From: JACJWR01 sp963842975
Lineage (GTDB): Bacteria; Actinomycetota; Actinomycetes; S36-B12; UBA10799
DNA length: 64,000 nucleotides
Reading direction: 5' to 3'
Assembly (NCBI GenBank): GCA_963842975.1
Contig: CAWJIH010000003.1
Location: forward strand, 62,001-126,000
Made by a program: the position numbers and the translations under genes. The notes beneath the pieces were generated by a model. The model did not search any database. It was not told the origin of the DNA and saw only the letters and a list, made by a program, of their open reading frames with translations. Shown piece by piece: positions 47,183 to 55,440 of this stretch (its first letter is position 1; every line of letters starts with the position of its first letter).

Positions 47183-48277
47183 TCAGAGCTTGACCTGCGG
47201 CTTCTGCTCGCCGACACCGGCCAGCAGGTCGACTTCGTCCAGGGTGAGGCAGGCGTCTGCGGCGATCTGCTCGACAGGGGTGCCGTACTTCCCGGCGACT
47301 TTGATGGCCTCGGAGAGCATGCGCGGGGCTTCGAAGTGTGTGAGCGGGTACGGCTCGTCCCGTTTCCCGTAGCGCTGGCTCATCACCACGACAGAGCGCC
47401 GGTAGGCGGCCTCGCTCATGACTTCCAACGTTTTCGCCCGGTAGAGCAGGGCGGCGATCGACACTCCCCAGTCGTGCTTCAACCGGGCGTAGGCTCCAAG
47501 GTCGAACCGTCTCGGCAGCACGTCAAGCATCGTTTTGCGAGGCATCAGCAGCTCGGCTGCGAACGCGTTGGCCTGGCGCTCGCGCCCGGCGCCCGGTTCC
47601 GCGATGGGGTGGCAGACCAGGTGCGCCAGCTCGTGGGCGGCGTCGAAGCGGCCCCGAGCAGCGTCACCCTTGTCCGACGTCAACACGACGACCGGGCGCT
47701 CGCCCTGCCAGTGGCCGAACGCGTCGACTCTTGCGCCAGTGTCACGGGCCAGGGCCAGGCGAGTCACGACCACGCCGTGCGCCTCCAAGTGCCCCACCAT
47801 GTGCCCCACCGGCCCGGTGGGTAGCGCCCACACCCGGCGAACCTCGTCGGCCGCGCGCTCCATCTCCAGGATCGGCGCATCGGCGGACACGGGTATGCGG
47901 GGGACGCTGATGCGTGGTAGTTGCACGTATCGTTCGAGGGCTGTGGCCAGGTCGAGGGCGAGTTCGGACCAGCTCCAGGCTGTTGCGCGTACCCGCTTCG
48001 TGGTGGAGCGCAGGCTTCGGAAGTGGGTGCCGTCGGGCCCGCCTGGGGACACGCGGCGCCGGCCGTAGGCGAGGAACTCCGGGGGTACGCCCAGGCCTAT
48101 CGCCAACTTGGCAACGGTTGTCGGGTTTGGCCGGTTGATTTCGGCTTCGAACTGCGAGATCGCGGCAGGACTGACCTCGGCCAACTCCGAGACCTCCTTC
48201 ATGCTCCGCCCGGACTTGAGCCTCGCCAGACGTAGGCGCTCCCCGCTGAACGCTACGGCGACTTCCTCAGCCCGCAT
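47183..48277 (-). CDS. XRE-family regulator fused to ImmA/IrrE metallopeptidase
   Basis: 364 residues. Residues 8-70 form an HTH_3 domain (RLRLARLKSGRSMKEVSEL, VSPAAISQFEAEINRPNPTT). The ImmA/IrrE peptidase has HELAHLVCH with a downstream RQANAFAAELLMP, so the zinc ligands are in place. Such proteins cleave or displace a repressor when damage or infection is sensed. It lies upstream of the CD-NTase in the same direction (gap 142 bp) and overlaps the preceding gene by 11 bp. It probably controls the CBASS operon. Confidence 0.88.
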   Translation of the reverse strand: MRAEEVAVAFSGERLRLARLKSGRSMKEVSELAEVSPAAISQFEAEINRPNPTTVAKLAIGLGVPPEFLAYGRRRVSPGGPDGTHFRSLRSTTKRVRATAWSWSELALDLATALERYVQLPRISVPRIPVSADAPILEMERAADEVRRVWALPTGPVGHMVGHLEAHGVVVTRLALARDTGARVDAFGHWQGERPVVVLTSDKGDAARGRFDAAHELAHLVCHPIAEPGAGRERQANAFAAELLMPRKTMLDVLPRRFDLGAYARLKHDWGVSIAALLYRAKTLEVMSEAAYRRSVVVMSQRYGKRDEPYPLTHFEAPRMLSEAIKVAGKYGTPVEQIAADACLTLDEVDLLAGVGEQKPQVKL

Positions 48278-48893
48278 CGGAGCGCTCCACTGGGCGAGGG
48301 CGAAGCTTCAGTTCGGGCATGGGTTGGTCGACGAACGTCACCTTCGGACGCTCCGATGCACCGCCGTCCGAGCCGTGGCGGGTGTGCTCGTCGCGGACTT
48401 GCACAAGTGGGTCCCAGTCCAGGCGTCCGCCGGAGGCTTCGACCAGACACCCAAGGTGGGCGGCGGTCAAGCCGTTGGCCGGGTCCCCGCTCCACACGAA
48501 GTGGACGACCGGGCGGATGTCCGGCAGGGGCAGCCCCGGGATCGTGGCCTGCGCGCTGTTTGCGGCGGCGGCCCTCAAACGTGCCGGTGATGAGGCGGCG
48601 TCGAAGGCTGCGGGGTCGCGCAGGTCACTGCCGCGGGCAACGGCGAAGTGGAGTTCGAACTCCGGCCGCGAAGCCATGAGCCCCGCCCCGACGCGCCTCA
48701 CTTCGAAGCCGGCGCCGACGAGAACGTCAAGGGACAGTTCAGTGGATCGCTGGTATCGGTCGACGCCGAAGGTGAACCCGTTGGAGCCGGGGTCGTCGCT
48801 GTGGTCAAGCGCGATGTTGTGTCCTTGCCGTCCGCATTCGACGAGCTCTGCGATGAGGCGGTCGTCGATGTCGACGTTTCGCACAAGATGCAT
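48267..48893 (-). CDS. Unknown protein coupled to XRE-ImmA
   Basis: 208 residues, beginning MHLVRNVDIDDRLIAELVEC. Soluble, with DIRPVVHFVWSGDPANGLTA and LGCLVEASGGRLDWDPLVQV. No motif recognised. The gene ends inside the start of the XRE-ImmA gene, so it is translated together with it. A substrate, antagonist or sensor for the peptidase are all possible. Confidence 0.55.
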   Translation of the reverse strand: MHLVRNVDIDDRLIAELVECGRQGHNIALDHSDDPGSNGFTFGVDRYQRSTELSLDVLVGAGFEVRRVGAGLMASRPEFELHFAVARGSDLRDPAAFDAASSPARLRAAAANSAQATIPGLPLPDIRPVVHFVWSGDPANGLTAAHLGCLVEASGGRLDWDPLVQVRDEHTRHGSDGGASERPKVTFVDQPMPELKLRPRPVERSDAG

Positions 48894-49139
48894 GACTGAA
48901 CTGTAGCAGAAAGTCGCATTCCGCGTTCCGATGGTAAGTCAAATAGTGCTTTACGTGATTGACACGGGGTTCCTCCGACCCTCTGACTGGGGTGCGGTGA
49001 GTCTGTCCTTCAGGTAGGGGGCCGAGTCCCGCCCATGGGCGAGTTCGACGATCCGCGAATCTGGACGCTTGGCACGCACACGGGCCTGCGGGACAATCTC
49101 GCTTGACCTGGTCGTATGTACAACGTGCGCCGCGCTGTG

Positions 49140-49175
49140 TATAGTGGGATCAGAGACGGGATAGGAGAACGACAA
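49140..49175 (+). promoter_or_regulatory. Promoter and ribosome site of the toxin-antitoxin operon
   Basis: TATAGT at 49140-49145 fits a -10 box, and AGGAG at about 49163-49167 precedes the ATG at 49175. No standard -35 is present at the right distance (TTGACC at 49103 is 31 bp away). The GC-rich imperfect palindrome around 49122-49140 may be the antitoxin operator. Confidence 0.45.
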
Positions 49176-49453
49176 TGGCTACTCGCGCGATTCGCGATGA
49201 ACGTGTCAACCTGCGGGCGTCAACCGCTCAGATGGAGAAGATTCGGCAGGCTGCTGAGTCCACTGACACCACCATGACCGACTTTATCCTCGCCAGCGCC
49301 GTGCAGGCCGCTGACCAGGTGCTCGCCGATCGACGGTGGTTCTCACTGAACGATGCCGAGTGGGAAGAATTCCTCGCGACCCTAGACCGCCCTGCTGTAT
49401 TCAAGCCGCGTTTGGCAGCCCTCCTTGAGGCTCCAGACCCCTTCACCGACTGA
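49175..49453 (+). CDS. DUF1778-type antitoxin (TacA-like)
   Basis: 92 residues. Ribbon-helix-helix N-terminus (DERVNLRASTAQMEKIRQAA) followed by TDFILASAVQAADQVLADRR and the C-terminal toxin-binding segment with FSLNDAEWEEFLATLDRP. This is the DUF1778 family, which binds its own promoter and neutralises a GNAT toxin. The toxin gene starts 1 bp after its stop. Confidence 0.9.
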   Translation: MATRAIRDERVNLRASTAQMEKIRQAAESTDTTMTDFILASAVQAADQVLADRRWFSLNDAEWEEFLATLDRPAVFKPRLAALLEAPDPFTD

Positions 49454-49454
49454 C

Positions 49455-49970
49455 GTGCGAGAGTCTTGGCCCCGCCCACGCAAACTTGAGCGTGGGGATG
49501 CTCTTGCGGACTTCACTTGTGGCAATGCGGTCCTAGACGATTGGCTCCGGAAGTACGCCTTCGGCAACCAGCAGGCGGGAATGAGTTCAACGTACGTCTG
49601 CGTCGACGCCGAGACTGGTGCCGTGCTCGCCTACTACGCGCTCGCGTTCGGTGGCCTGTCCCACGAGTCGGCGTCAGCAAGGGTGAAGAAAGGGATTCCA
49701 CGTCATGAAATCCCTGTGATCATCCTCGCGCGGATGGCGGTCTGCCAGGAGGAGAAGGGCAAAGGCCTGGGTCGCGCCATCCTGCGCGATGCGATGATCA
49801 GAGTCGATAGGGCCACAGAGCCCGCAGGGATACGCTGCCTGGTGATCCACGCCAAGGACGAGTCGGCCCGCCGGTTCTACCTGTCCTTTGCGGAGTTTGA
49901 GCAGTCACCGACCGACCCGATGAACCTGCAGCTGCTCATGAAGGACCTCAAACTCATCACCAGGCGGTAG
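49455..49970 (+). CDS. GNAT-family toxin (TacT-like)
   Basis: 171 residues from GTG 49455. GNAT acetyltransferase: the acetyl-CoA loop is EEKGKGLGRAILRDAM, before it VIILARMAVCQ, and the catalytic/product region ESARRFYLSFAEF. TacT-type toxins acetylate aminoacyl-tRNA and stop translation. Adjacent DUF1778 antitoxin gives the expected pair. Confidence 0.9.
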   Translation: MRESWPRPRKLERGDALADFTCGNAVLDDWLRKYAFGNQQAGMSSTYVCVDAETGAVLAYYALAFGGLSHESASARVKKGIPRHEIPVIILARMAVCQEEKGKGLGRAILRDAMIRVDRATEPAGIRCLVIHAKDESARRFYLSFAEFEQSPTDPMNLQLLMKDLKLITRR

Positions 49971-50063
49971 GAGACAACGCTTGGGCGGCTGCCGTGCGGT
50001 CGAGGCGGTCTCCTCAAGAAGGCCCACACCCCGGCGGTGGCAGGCAGTCACGAGTTCAAGGAC

Positions 50064-51428
50064 CTATTGGTTCGCTTGACTACCACTGGGCCGTTTCTCC
50101 TGCAGCCACCCCTTCAGTTCCCACAGATACACCGAAGGCACGACCTCCACCACTTCCCAGTTGGTCGGCAGTCCGCTGAGCGACCAGAGGTAGGCCGACA
50201 GTTGGCTGGCCTCCGGGCCCAAGGCCGCGAGCGCCCCTTCGATGGTTTCCAAACTGGCTTCGTACTCACCGCACAGTCCTTGGGCCAGCGCTCTGTTGCA
50301 GGAAAGGACGTCCGATCGGGCATAGCCCGATACAGCAGCCCGGTCGAGCAGGTCAATGGCGCGGCCGGGATCAGAGGGGATGAGGCAGAATGCCAAGTTG
50401 TTCGCGAGATCGGCGTCATCCGGTGAAATCCGAAGGGCCCCTTCGAAACTGGCCGCCGCGACGTCGGGGCGCCCTTCACTGATCCAAGCCAACGCATCTC
50501 TGATTAGCTCGGACAGGGCTTCGGGGTCGCTGCGACTCAGCCCGATGGGAGTACCCCAACGCTTCCCTAGAAGGCGGCTGCCAAGTTCCTTGGCCAACGT
50601 CCCTTCAGGAACCTCCCGCTGGGCCGCGACCTGCTCAAGGGGAATCCAGTCTGGCCTCCATCCCTCAAAACGAAAACTGTACTCAGATTGCAGCGCCACC
50701 ATTGACCAGTCGGATAGGTATGTCTGAGTGAGCCGATCAACGACCCACAGGTAGGCGTTTGCCTGGTCGGGTTGAAGCGCTGGCGTCTCGCCAAGGAATT
50801 CCGTCACCCGGGGTGCGCGCCACTCGAGGATGTCGTCAAGAGTAGAGAACTGCAGCCAGTTGTCCAGATACTCGCGAACGCTGGCGCTGTCCGTGGTATC
50901 CACGACATCATCCCAAGCCCGCAATCGAGTGTGGTCGTTGAATCCTCGTGCCCGGAGAGTGGCACGCACCTCAGGCATCAGAAGGGTCGTAAGTCGGCTG
51001 CTGATGACCGGACCCAAACCTGCTCGCAAGAGGGCATCGAAGTCCCATCCGAGGTTGTTGAGGGCGGCCAGGGCGCTCGTCGCATCGACCTTCCGCCTAT
51101 GAAGTGTGGTCCCCGACTCCAAGTCGAAGGGCCGTGACTCCGCGACCCGCCGGAGCACGAGGAGCAGCGAGGCCAGTTGCCACGAGGCGCTTGGTTCCTG
51201 TGCGCCATCCATGTCCTGCATCAGGATGAGGCCGGCGTCGAAGTTGGCGGTGGGTTCGGAGCGCCCGGCTCTGGTGTAGGAGCGTGCGACTGAACGGCAC
51301 TGCTCGTCGCATTTGCGCCCACCGTCCAGCGAGGGTTCAGCGAATGGGCAATCCACGTGCAAGTCCTCGGGACAGGCGTCTGCGTATCGCGACACGGCCA
51401 CGATCACAAGGTCGTCACGACCATTCAT
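50064..51428 (-). CDS. Unknown accessory protein with TPR-like C-terminus
   Basis: 454 residues. N-terminus has five cysteines (ACPEDLHVDCPF and KCDEQCRS), possibly metal-binding. The middle is helical with no motif. The C-terminus repeats about 34-residue helix pairs (LIRDALAWISEGRPDVAAAS, FEGALRISPDDADLANNLAF, GRAIDLLDRAAVSGYARSD), a TPR solenoid. Lies between the toxin-antitoxin pair and an IS256 remnant. No role evident. Confidence 0.55.
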   Translation of the reverse strand: MNGRDDLVIVAVSRYADACPEDLHVDCPFAEPSLDGGRKCDEQCRSVARSYTRAGRSEPTANFDAGLILMQDMDGAQEPSASWQLASLLLVLRRVAESRPFDLESGTTLHRRKVDATSALAALNNLGWDFDALLRAGLGPVISSRLTTLLMPEVRATLRARGFNDHTRLRAWDDVVDTTDSASVREYLDNWLQFSTLDDILEWRAPRVTEFLGETPALQPDQANAYLWVVDRLTQTYLSDWSMVALQSEYSFRFEGWRPDWIPLEQVAAQREVPEGTLAKELGSRLLGKRWGTPIGLSRSDPEALSELIRDALAWISEGRPDVAAASFEGALRISPDDADLANNLAFCLIPSDPGRAIDLLDRAAVSGYARSDVLSCNRALAQGLCGEYEASLETIEGALAALGPEASQLSAYLWSLSGLPTNWEVVEVVPSVYLWELKGWLQEKRPSGSQANQ

Positions 51429-51616
51429 GAACCCTCCAAAACTACGGTGTCAGGACCGGCATGCCTCCGGGACAGGATAGGAGCCGCAAGACACATGCCA
51501 ACAACAAGCAGTGTTGCGCACTTGCGAGTTCGGTGCCAGCCCCCATCCAAAGCCACCATGGATTCGCCTTCGCGGGCAATCACTCGTGACCCCCCGCCAC
51601 CGTCTCGGGGAATCCG

Positions 51617-52273
51617 CAAGGAGCTCATCGCCCTCACCGACGGGTCCGCGCATCGTCGGAGTCGTGGGCGGACCTGTTGCGCGACTGTGCCCGCCGCGGA
51701 TGCGCGCGCCGGTGCTCGCGGTGGGCGACGGCGCGCTCGGGTTCTGGAAGGCGCTGCGCGACGTGTTCCCCGAAACCCGCGAGCAGTGCTGCTGGTTCCA
51801 CAAGACCGGGAACGTGCTGGCCGCGCTGCCCAAGTCCGCCTAGCCGGGGCGAAGGCCGCGATCCGCGAGATTACCGGCGCCGAGGACAAGGCCCATGCCG
51901 AAGCTGCTGCGAAAATGTTCGCCGCCCAATACGGGGCCCAGTGGCCAAGGCCGCGGCGAAGATCACCGAGGACCTCGGCGTCTCGTTGACGTTCTACGTC
52001 TACCCCGCCGAGCACTGGATCCACCTGCGCACCACGAACCCCATCTAGTCCACCTTCGCCTCCGTCCGGCTGCGCAAACGCGTCACCAAAGGTCCCGGCT
52101 CACGCGCGGCCGGCGTGGCGATGGCGTTCAAACTGATGGAGTCCGGGCAACACCGCTGGCGCACCGTGAACGCCCCCCATCTGGTCTTCCTGGTACGAGC
52201 AGGAGCGGTGTTCGACAACGATCAACTCGTCGAACGCCCCGAGGAATCAGGAGGCCAAACTCAAGCCGCATGA
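51617..52273 (+). pseudogene. IS256-family transposase remnant
   Basis: Broken frames read ELIALTDG, VLAVGDGALGFWKALRDVF, CCWFHKTGNVLAALPKSA, a stop, then YPAEHWIHLRTTNPI, a stop at 52047, and VTKGPGSRAAGVAMAFKLME to a final TGA. This is the second half of an IS256 (mutator) transposase with DDE motifs partly retained (Asp in VGDGAL, Glu after NPI). The first half is absent and there are two in-frame stops plus frame changes, so it is inactive. Confidence 0.85.
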
Positions 52274-52665
52274 AACATGCGATCCACAGGTCTTGACAAT
52301 TGCTCGAGGAATTGCGACCGCACTCAGTAACTGTCACGGTCCGGACAGGTCGAGGCTGGCACATGATGCAGGAGCCGGACGGGAGGTGTGCGGGTTGCGA
52401 CCCCAACCGTGGCTGGTCGCATAAGCCAGCCTTCAGCAGCAGCCCCTTAGAACCTGACCTATGGCCGCTCCGGAGTGGGACAGTCCGGGGCGGTCAGGCA
52501 GACCTTCGGGCGGCTGGAATACTGGTCTTCCCCTTGGTATTCACGTGGTCGTGTGGCGGTTTGTGTGGCGTCGGGACATCCAAGTTGGTCGTCGATCTGG
52601 CTTCGAAATGGTACTGGGAGCTCCGCCGCGCTCACTTGCGCACCAGGGGTGTGTGACTGGGTTTC
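52274..52665. other. Gene-free interval after the IS remnant
   Basis: About 390 bp. ATCCACAGGTCTTGACAATT near 52279 resembles the terminal repeat of IS256 elements. The rest shows only chance open frames. It is followed by the 3' end of the PLD gene. Confidence 0.4.
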
Positions 52666-53550
52666 TCAGGGGTATACGCGTCCTCGGACAATCTTGAAGT
52701 CTGTGGCCTGACTTCGGTACTGCCCTGGGAACAGGTAGTTGAGCCATTCGTAGGTGATTTGCCAGAGCGCCCTGGAGTCGAGCGGCGGAGAACCGGTTAG
52801 GCTTTCGACAACCAGGGCGATTGTTGAGGCTCGCATGTCCTCCCCAGCGGCGATGGCTTGGACGACAGCCGTGAAGTACGGGGTGAGTGGAACAACCGCC
52901 TTCAGGTAGGTATTGAGCGTTTCGTGGTCGAGGCCAGGAGGCACCGCAAGGGTCTCCACGTCCGCCGAAGCTGAGAAGTCTGTGTCCCCACTGTCGAGGT
53001 ACCCGGATTCAACGGCTGTCGGTGTCGCGGCAGGGATCCAATGCTCGTTGGGAGAATCGACGGTCGGGTAGTGGAGCACCAGGGGGGCGAGCATCGACGC
53101 CTGGAGGTCGACTTCCCTCCGCTCGAACTCGGTGGCAAGGTGGGAAGCACCCAGGTCTGCCATCAGGCGCTGAACGTCAGGGTGATCAGCACCCACCTCG
53201 ACAAGGGTTTCGATGTTCGGGAGGGCTGACCACCCGAGGCCGGCGCCGGTGGCGTTGGCCGAGCCAACAAGCGCTCGCTCATCCGCAATGAAGGCTTTGG
53301 CATGGAGGTTGTCCAGAAGGGAAAGCGTCGCAGACGCTCGCTGGGAGACGAAGTCGAGCACCGATGTGTCCGACACGCCCTGCGCGACTTCGATGGGGTT
53401 CCAGCGGGTGTAGATGTGGACTGGGAGACCATCTCTAAGCGGAGCCAGCAGCTTTTCCAGGGTGGCCCGCTTGATGAACGGGGACACGATCACAACCTCA
53501 GCCTGTGCATCTGAGAACGCTGCAAGCACGCGATCGCCTAGCGGCGCCAT
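52666..53550 (-). CDS. Phospholipase D-type nuclease (one HKD motif)
   Basis: 294 residues. The HKD motif is HAKAFIADERALVGSAN (H-x-K-x4-D then GSAN). N-terminal VIVSPFIKRATLEKLL also fits the family. One HKD motif suggests a dimer, as in nucleases such as Nuc and DISARM DrmC. The C-terminal 130 residues are helical and unassigned. Last gene of the sulfur-modification operon and candidate DNA-cleaving part. Confidence 0.82.
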   Translation of the reverse strand: MAPLGDRVLAAFSDAQAEVVIVSPFIKRATLEKLLAPLRDGLPVHIYTRWNPIEVAQGVSDTSVLDFVSQRASATLSLLDNLHAKAFIADERALVGSANATGAGLGWSALPNIETLVEVGADHPDVQRLMADLGASHLATEFERREVDLQASMLAPLVLHYPTVDSPNEHWIPAATPTAVESGYLDSGDTDFSASADVETLAVPPGLDHETLNTYLKAVVPLTPYFTAVVQAIAAGEDMRASTIALVVESLTGSPPLDSRALWQITYEWLNYLFPGQYRSQATDFKIVRGRVYP

Positions 53551-53555
53551 TGCTA

Positions 53556-54173
53556 CTAGCTTTCGTTTCCGCGGTACAGGTTGAAGAGGTCTCTCGCGGC
53601 CTTCCCCCAGTCGATCCTGAGATCAACGAGAGGATCCCGTGGAGAGTGCAACGCTTTGCGGTCCTCCATGAAGGCCCACGCGAACAGGAGAAGTTTGACG
53701 GCGTCGGAGGCCTCGTACAAGCGCACTTGGAGGTCTTCCACAGAGGCATCTTCCGGGGCATCGTCAAGTGCTGCCGAGATAGTCCCGTATGCCGGGTGGG
53801 CCTCGTTGAGTACGACCTGCACGAGGTCGGGCAGTGTCTCAACTGTGAAGAAGTGCACCGAGTTGGGGTCATGCACTGTGAAGATGGTCGCCCGCCGGTT
53901 GTTTACGACGATCTCCTCAAGGCGTCGACGAGCCTCAAGTGGGTCCATCCGGTGCAGATTCGTGAGGTTGTCGAGGATCTGTTCCCCCCGCTCTTCTGGG
54001 GTGAGGTTCTCACCTTGCTTCTCGGATGCGGAGGAGGCGACACCGTCTACCGCCACTGTCTTCACGAACGCGGAGGCAACATCGTCCACTGGTGTGGGTA
54101 CTGGGCCTTCCTGCGGTTCGGGGTGCCGCCGACGCCCCCTAGCCTTCCCCCGGCCCTTCTGGAGGTTCCTCAT
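53556..54173 (-). CDS. Unknown 205-residue operon protein
   Basis: Begins with a basic stretch (MRNLQKGRGKARGRRRHPEP), then about 150 residues of helical, acidic protein (LTPEERGEQILDNLTNLHRM; VEDLQVRLYEASDAVKLLLF). The ATG lies inside the 3' end of the GHKL ATPase gene (overlap 35 bp), and the PLD gene starts 5 bp after it. No domain recognised. Likely an obligate partner of the ATPase or nuclease. Confidence 0.6.
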   Translation of the reverse strand: MRNLQKGRGKARGRRRHPEPQEGPVPTPVDDVASAFVKTVAVDGVASSASEKQGENLTPEERGEQILDNLTNLHRMDPLEARRRLEEIVVNNRRATIFTVHDPNSVHFFTVETLPDLVQVVLNEAHPAYGTISAALDDAPEDASVEDLQVRLYEASDAVKLLLFAWAFMEDRKALHSPRDPLVDLRIDWGKAARDLFNLYRGNES

Positions 54174-55440
54174 CCGGTCCGTTGGCGGAGGATGTGCTCC
54201 CAGATTGGCAGCAGTGGGGCTCGACGGTCACCTTCCTCCCGCAGACGAATGATGTAAGCCTCGTCATCCTCGCCGTCTTCCTTCTCGGCGCGAACTGCTC
54301 CAGGACGAGCCCCCGAGCGAAGATGGTTGCCGTCTGCTTGTTCGTGACTGTGCCGAATACCGAATCGAGTTCGGGATCGAAGCTGACCTCAATGGACCAC
54401 CAGCGATCGGTGGGGTCAGAACTGCTCGTCCACGAGGTATCGAGAAGGATTTCCCGTCCGGCGCGCACGAGAGAGACTCCCCTATCTCGGTCGGCCACCT
54501 TTCCCCAGGGTGTGCCACCAGCGTCTGGAGTCACGAGTATTTGGTGGCCATGGGAGTACGTCCTTGTCCTGGACTCGGGCTTCCTTTCGGGCGTGGGCAC
54601 AGCGGACAGTGACTTTGCCTGTCTTGGGGTGCCGTCCTCTTCGTACTCGATGTCGATGGTCTGGGGTTCACCATAGGCTTCAAACATGGGGGTGTCGTGG
54701 AACGGCTCGGGGGTGCCAGAAGGGGCGGTCAGGAACAGGGGATCATTGCGGGAGTACCACGTGAGCCCTCTCGGCTCGCCGTCCAGGCAGCGCACGAGAT
54801 GGATCGACACCGTACCATCTGTGATGAAGTTGCGGTAGATGCGGCCAACGAGAGGACTCGAGTGTTTGATGATCGTGTTGGCTGCCTTGTACATAACACG
54901 GTCGAGTTTGGTCCAAACGACGAGGGTCCCAGACGGAGAGTCGGCGACGCGTGTGAGCATCGAGTAGTTCCTCGGGCGGTTCACAAGATGGGCGCGGGAA
55001 CGGTTGTTCGACCTTCAGTGACCTCGTCGAGATCTAGATAGGAATGCGAGAGCGTTGGTGGCCCCGTTCTGCCACGTCCACACGTCGACTCGTCTTGCCT
55101 GGGAAACCGATGAGGCTGGCAGCCCAACGCCGAACCGTCCGATGCCAGTCGGGTTCGTCAAGCCGACTCCCGTCGCCGAACTTCAATCCACGGCTAAGCG
55201 TCCCGCTGTCCATGCCGCGCCGTTGTCCGCTACAGCGATCTGCTCCATCGCGGGCGGGCGTACCTGTTGCCCGGATCTGGTGAGGCTTCACAACAGAAGA
55301 CGTCGATTGTGCTCGCACCCGCTTCCACGGCATTGTCCACGAGTTCCGCGACCGCGTGCAGTCGTTGAGCTGTATCCGCTGTCCCGCAGCGCCTCGACCG
55401 TCAAACGGAACTGACGATCTCGTATGCATCTGCTTCACTG
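54139..55440 (-). CDS. GHKL (MORC/HSP90-like) ATPase (several frameshifts)
   Basis: About 430 residues in several frames. In order: LHAVAELVDNAVEAGASTID (N box, Asn in VDNA), IAVADNGA with MDSGTLSRGLKFGDGSRLDE (G1 box), GRFGVGLPASSVSQARRVDV (G2 box), then in the long last frame SGTLVVWTKLDRVMYKAAN and the transducer-like domain to 54139. At least four one-base breaks lie between 54985 and 55440. The order of boxes fits the MORC/MutL-type ATPases found in restriction-like operons. It begins within a few bases of the helicase stop and probably works with it. Confidence 0.7.

Noticed and set aside
51617..52273. Calling an active IS256 insertion
   Set aside because: The first half of the transposase is missing and there are internal stops and frame changes.
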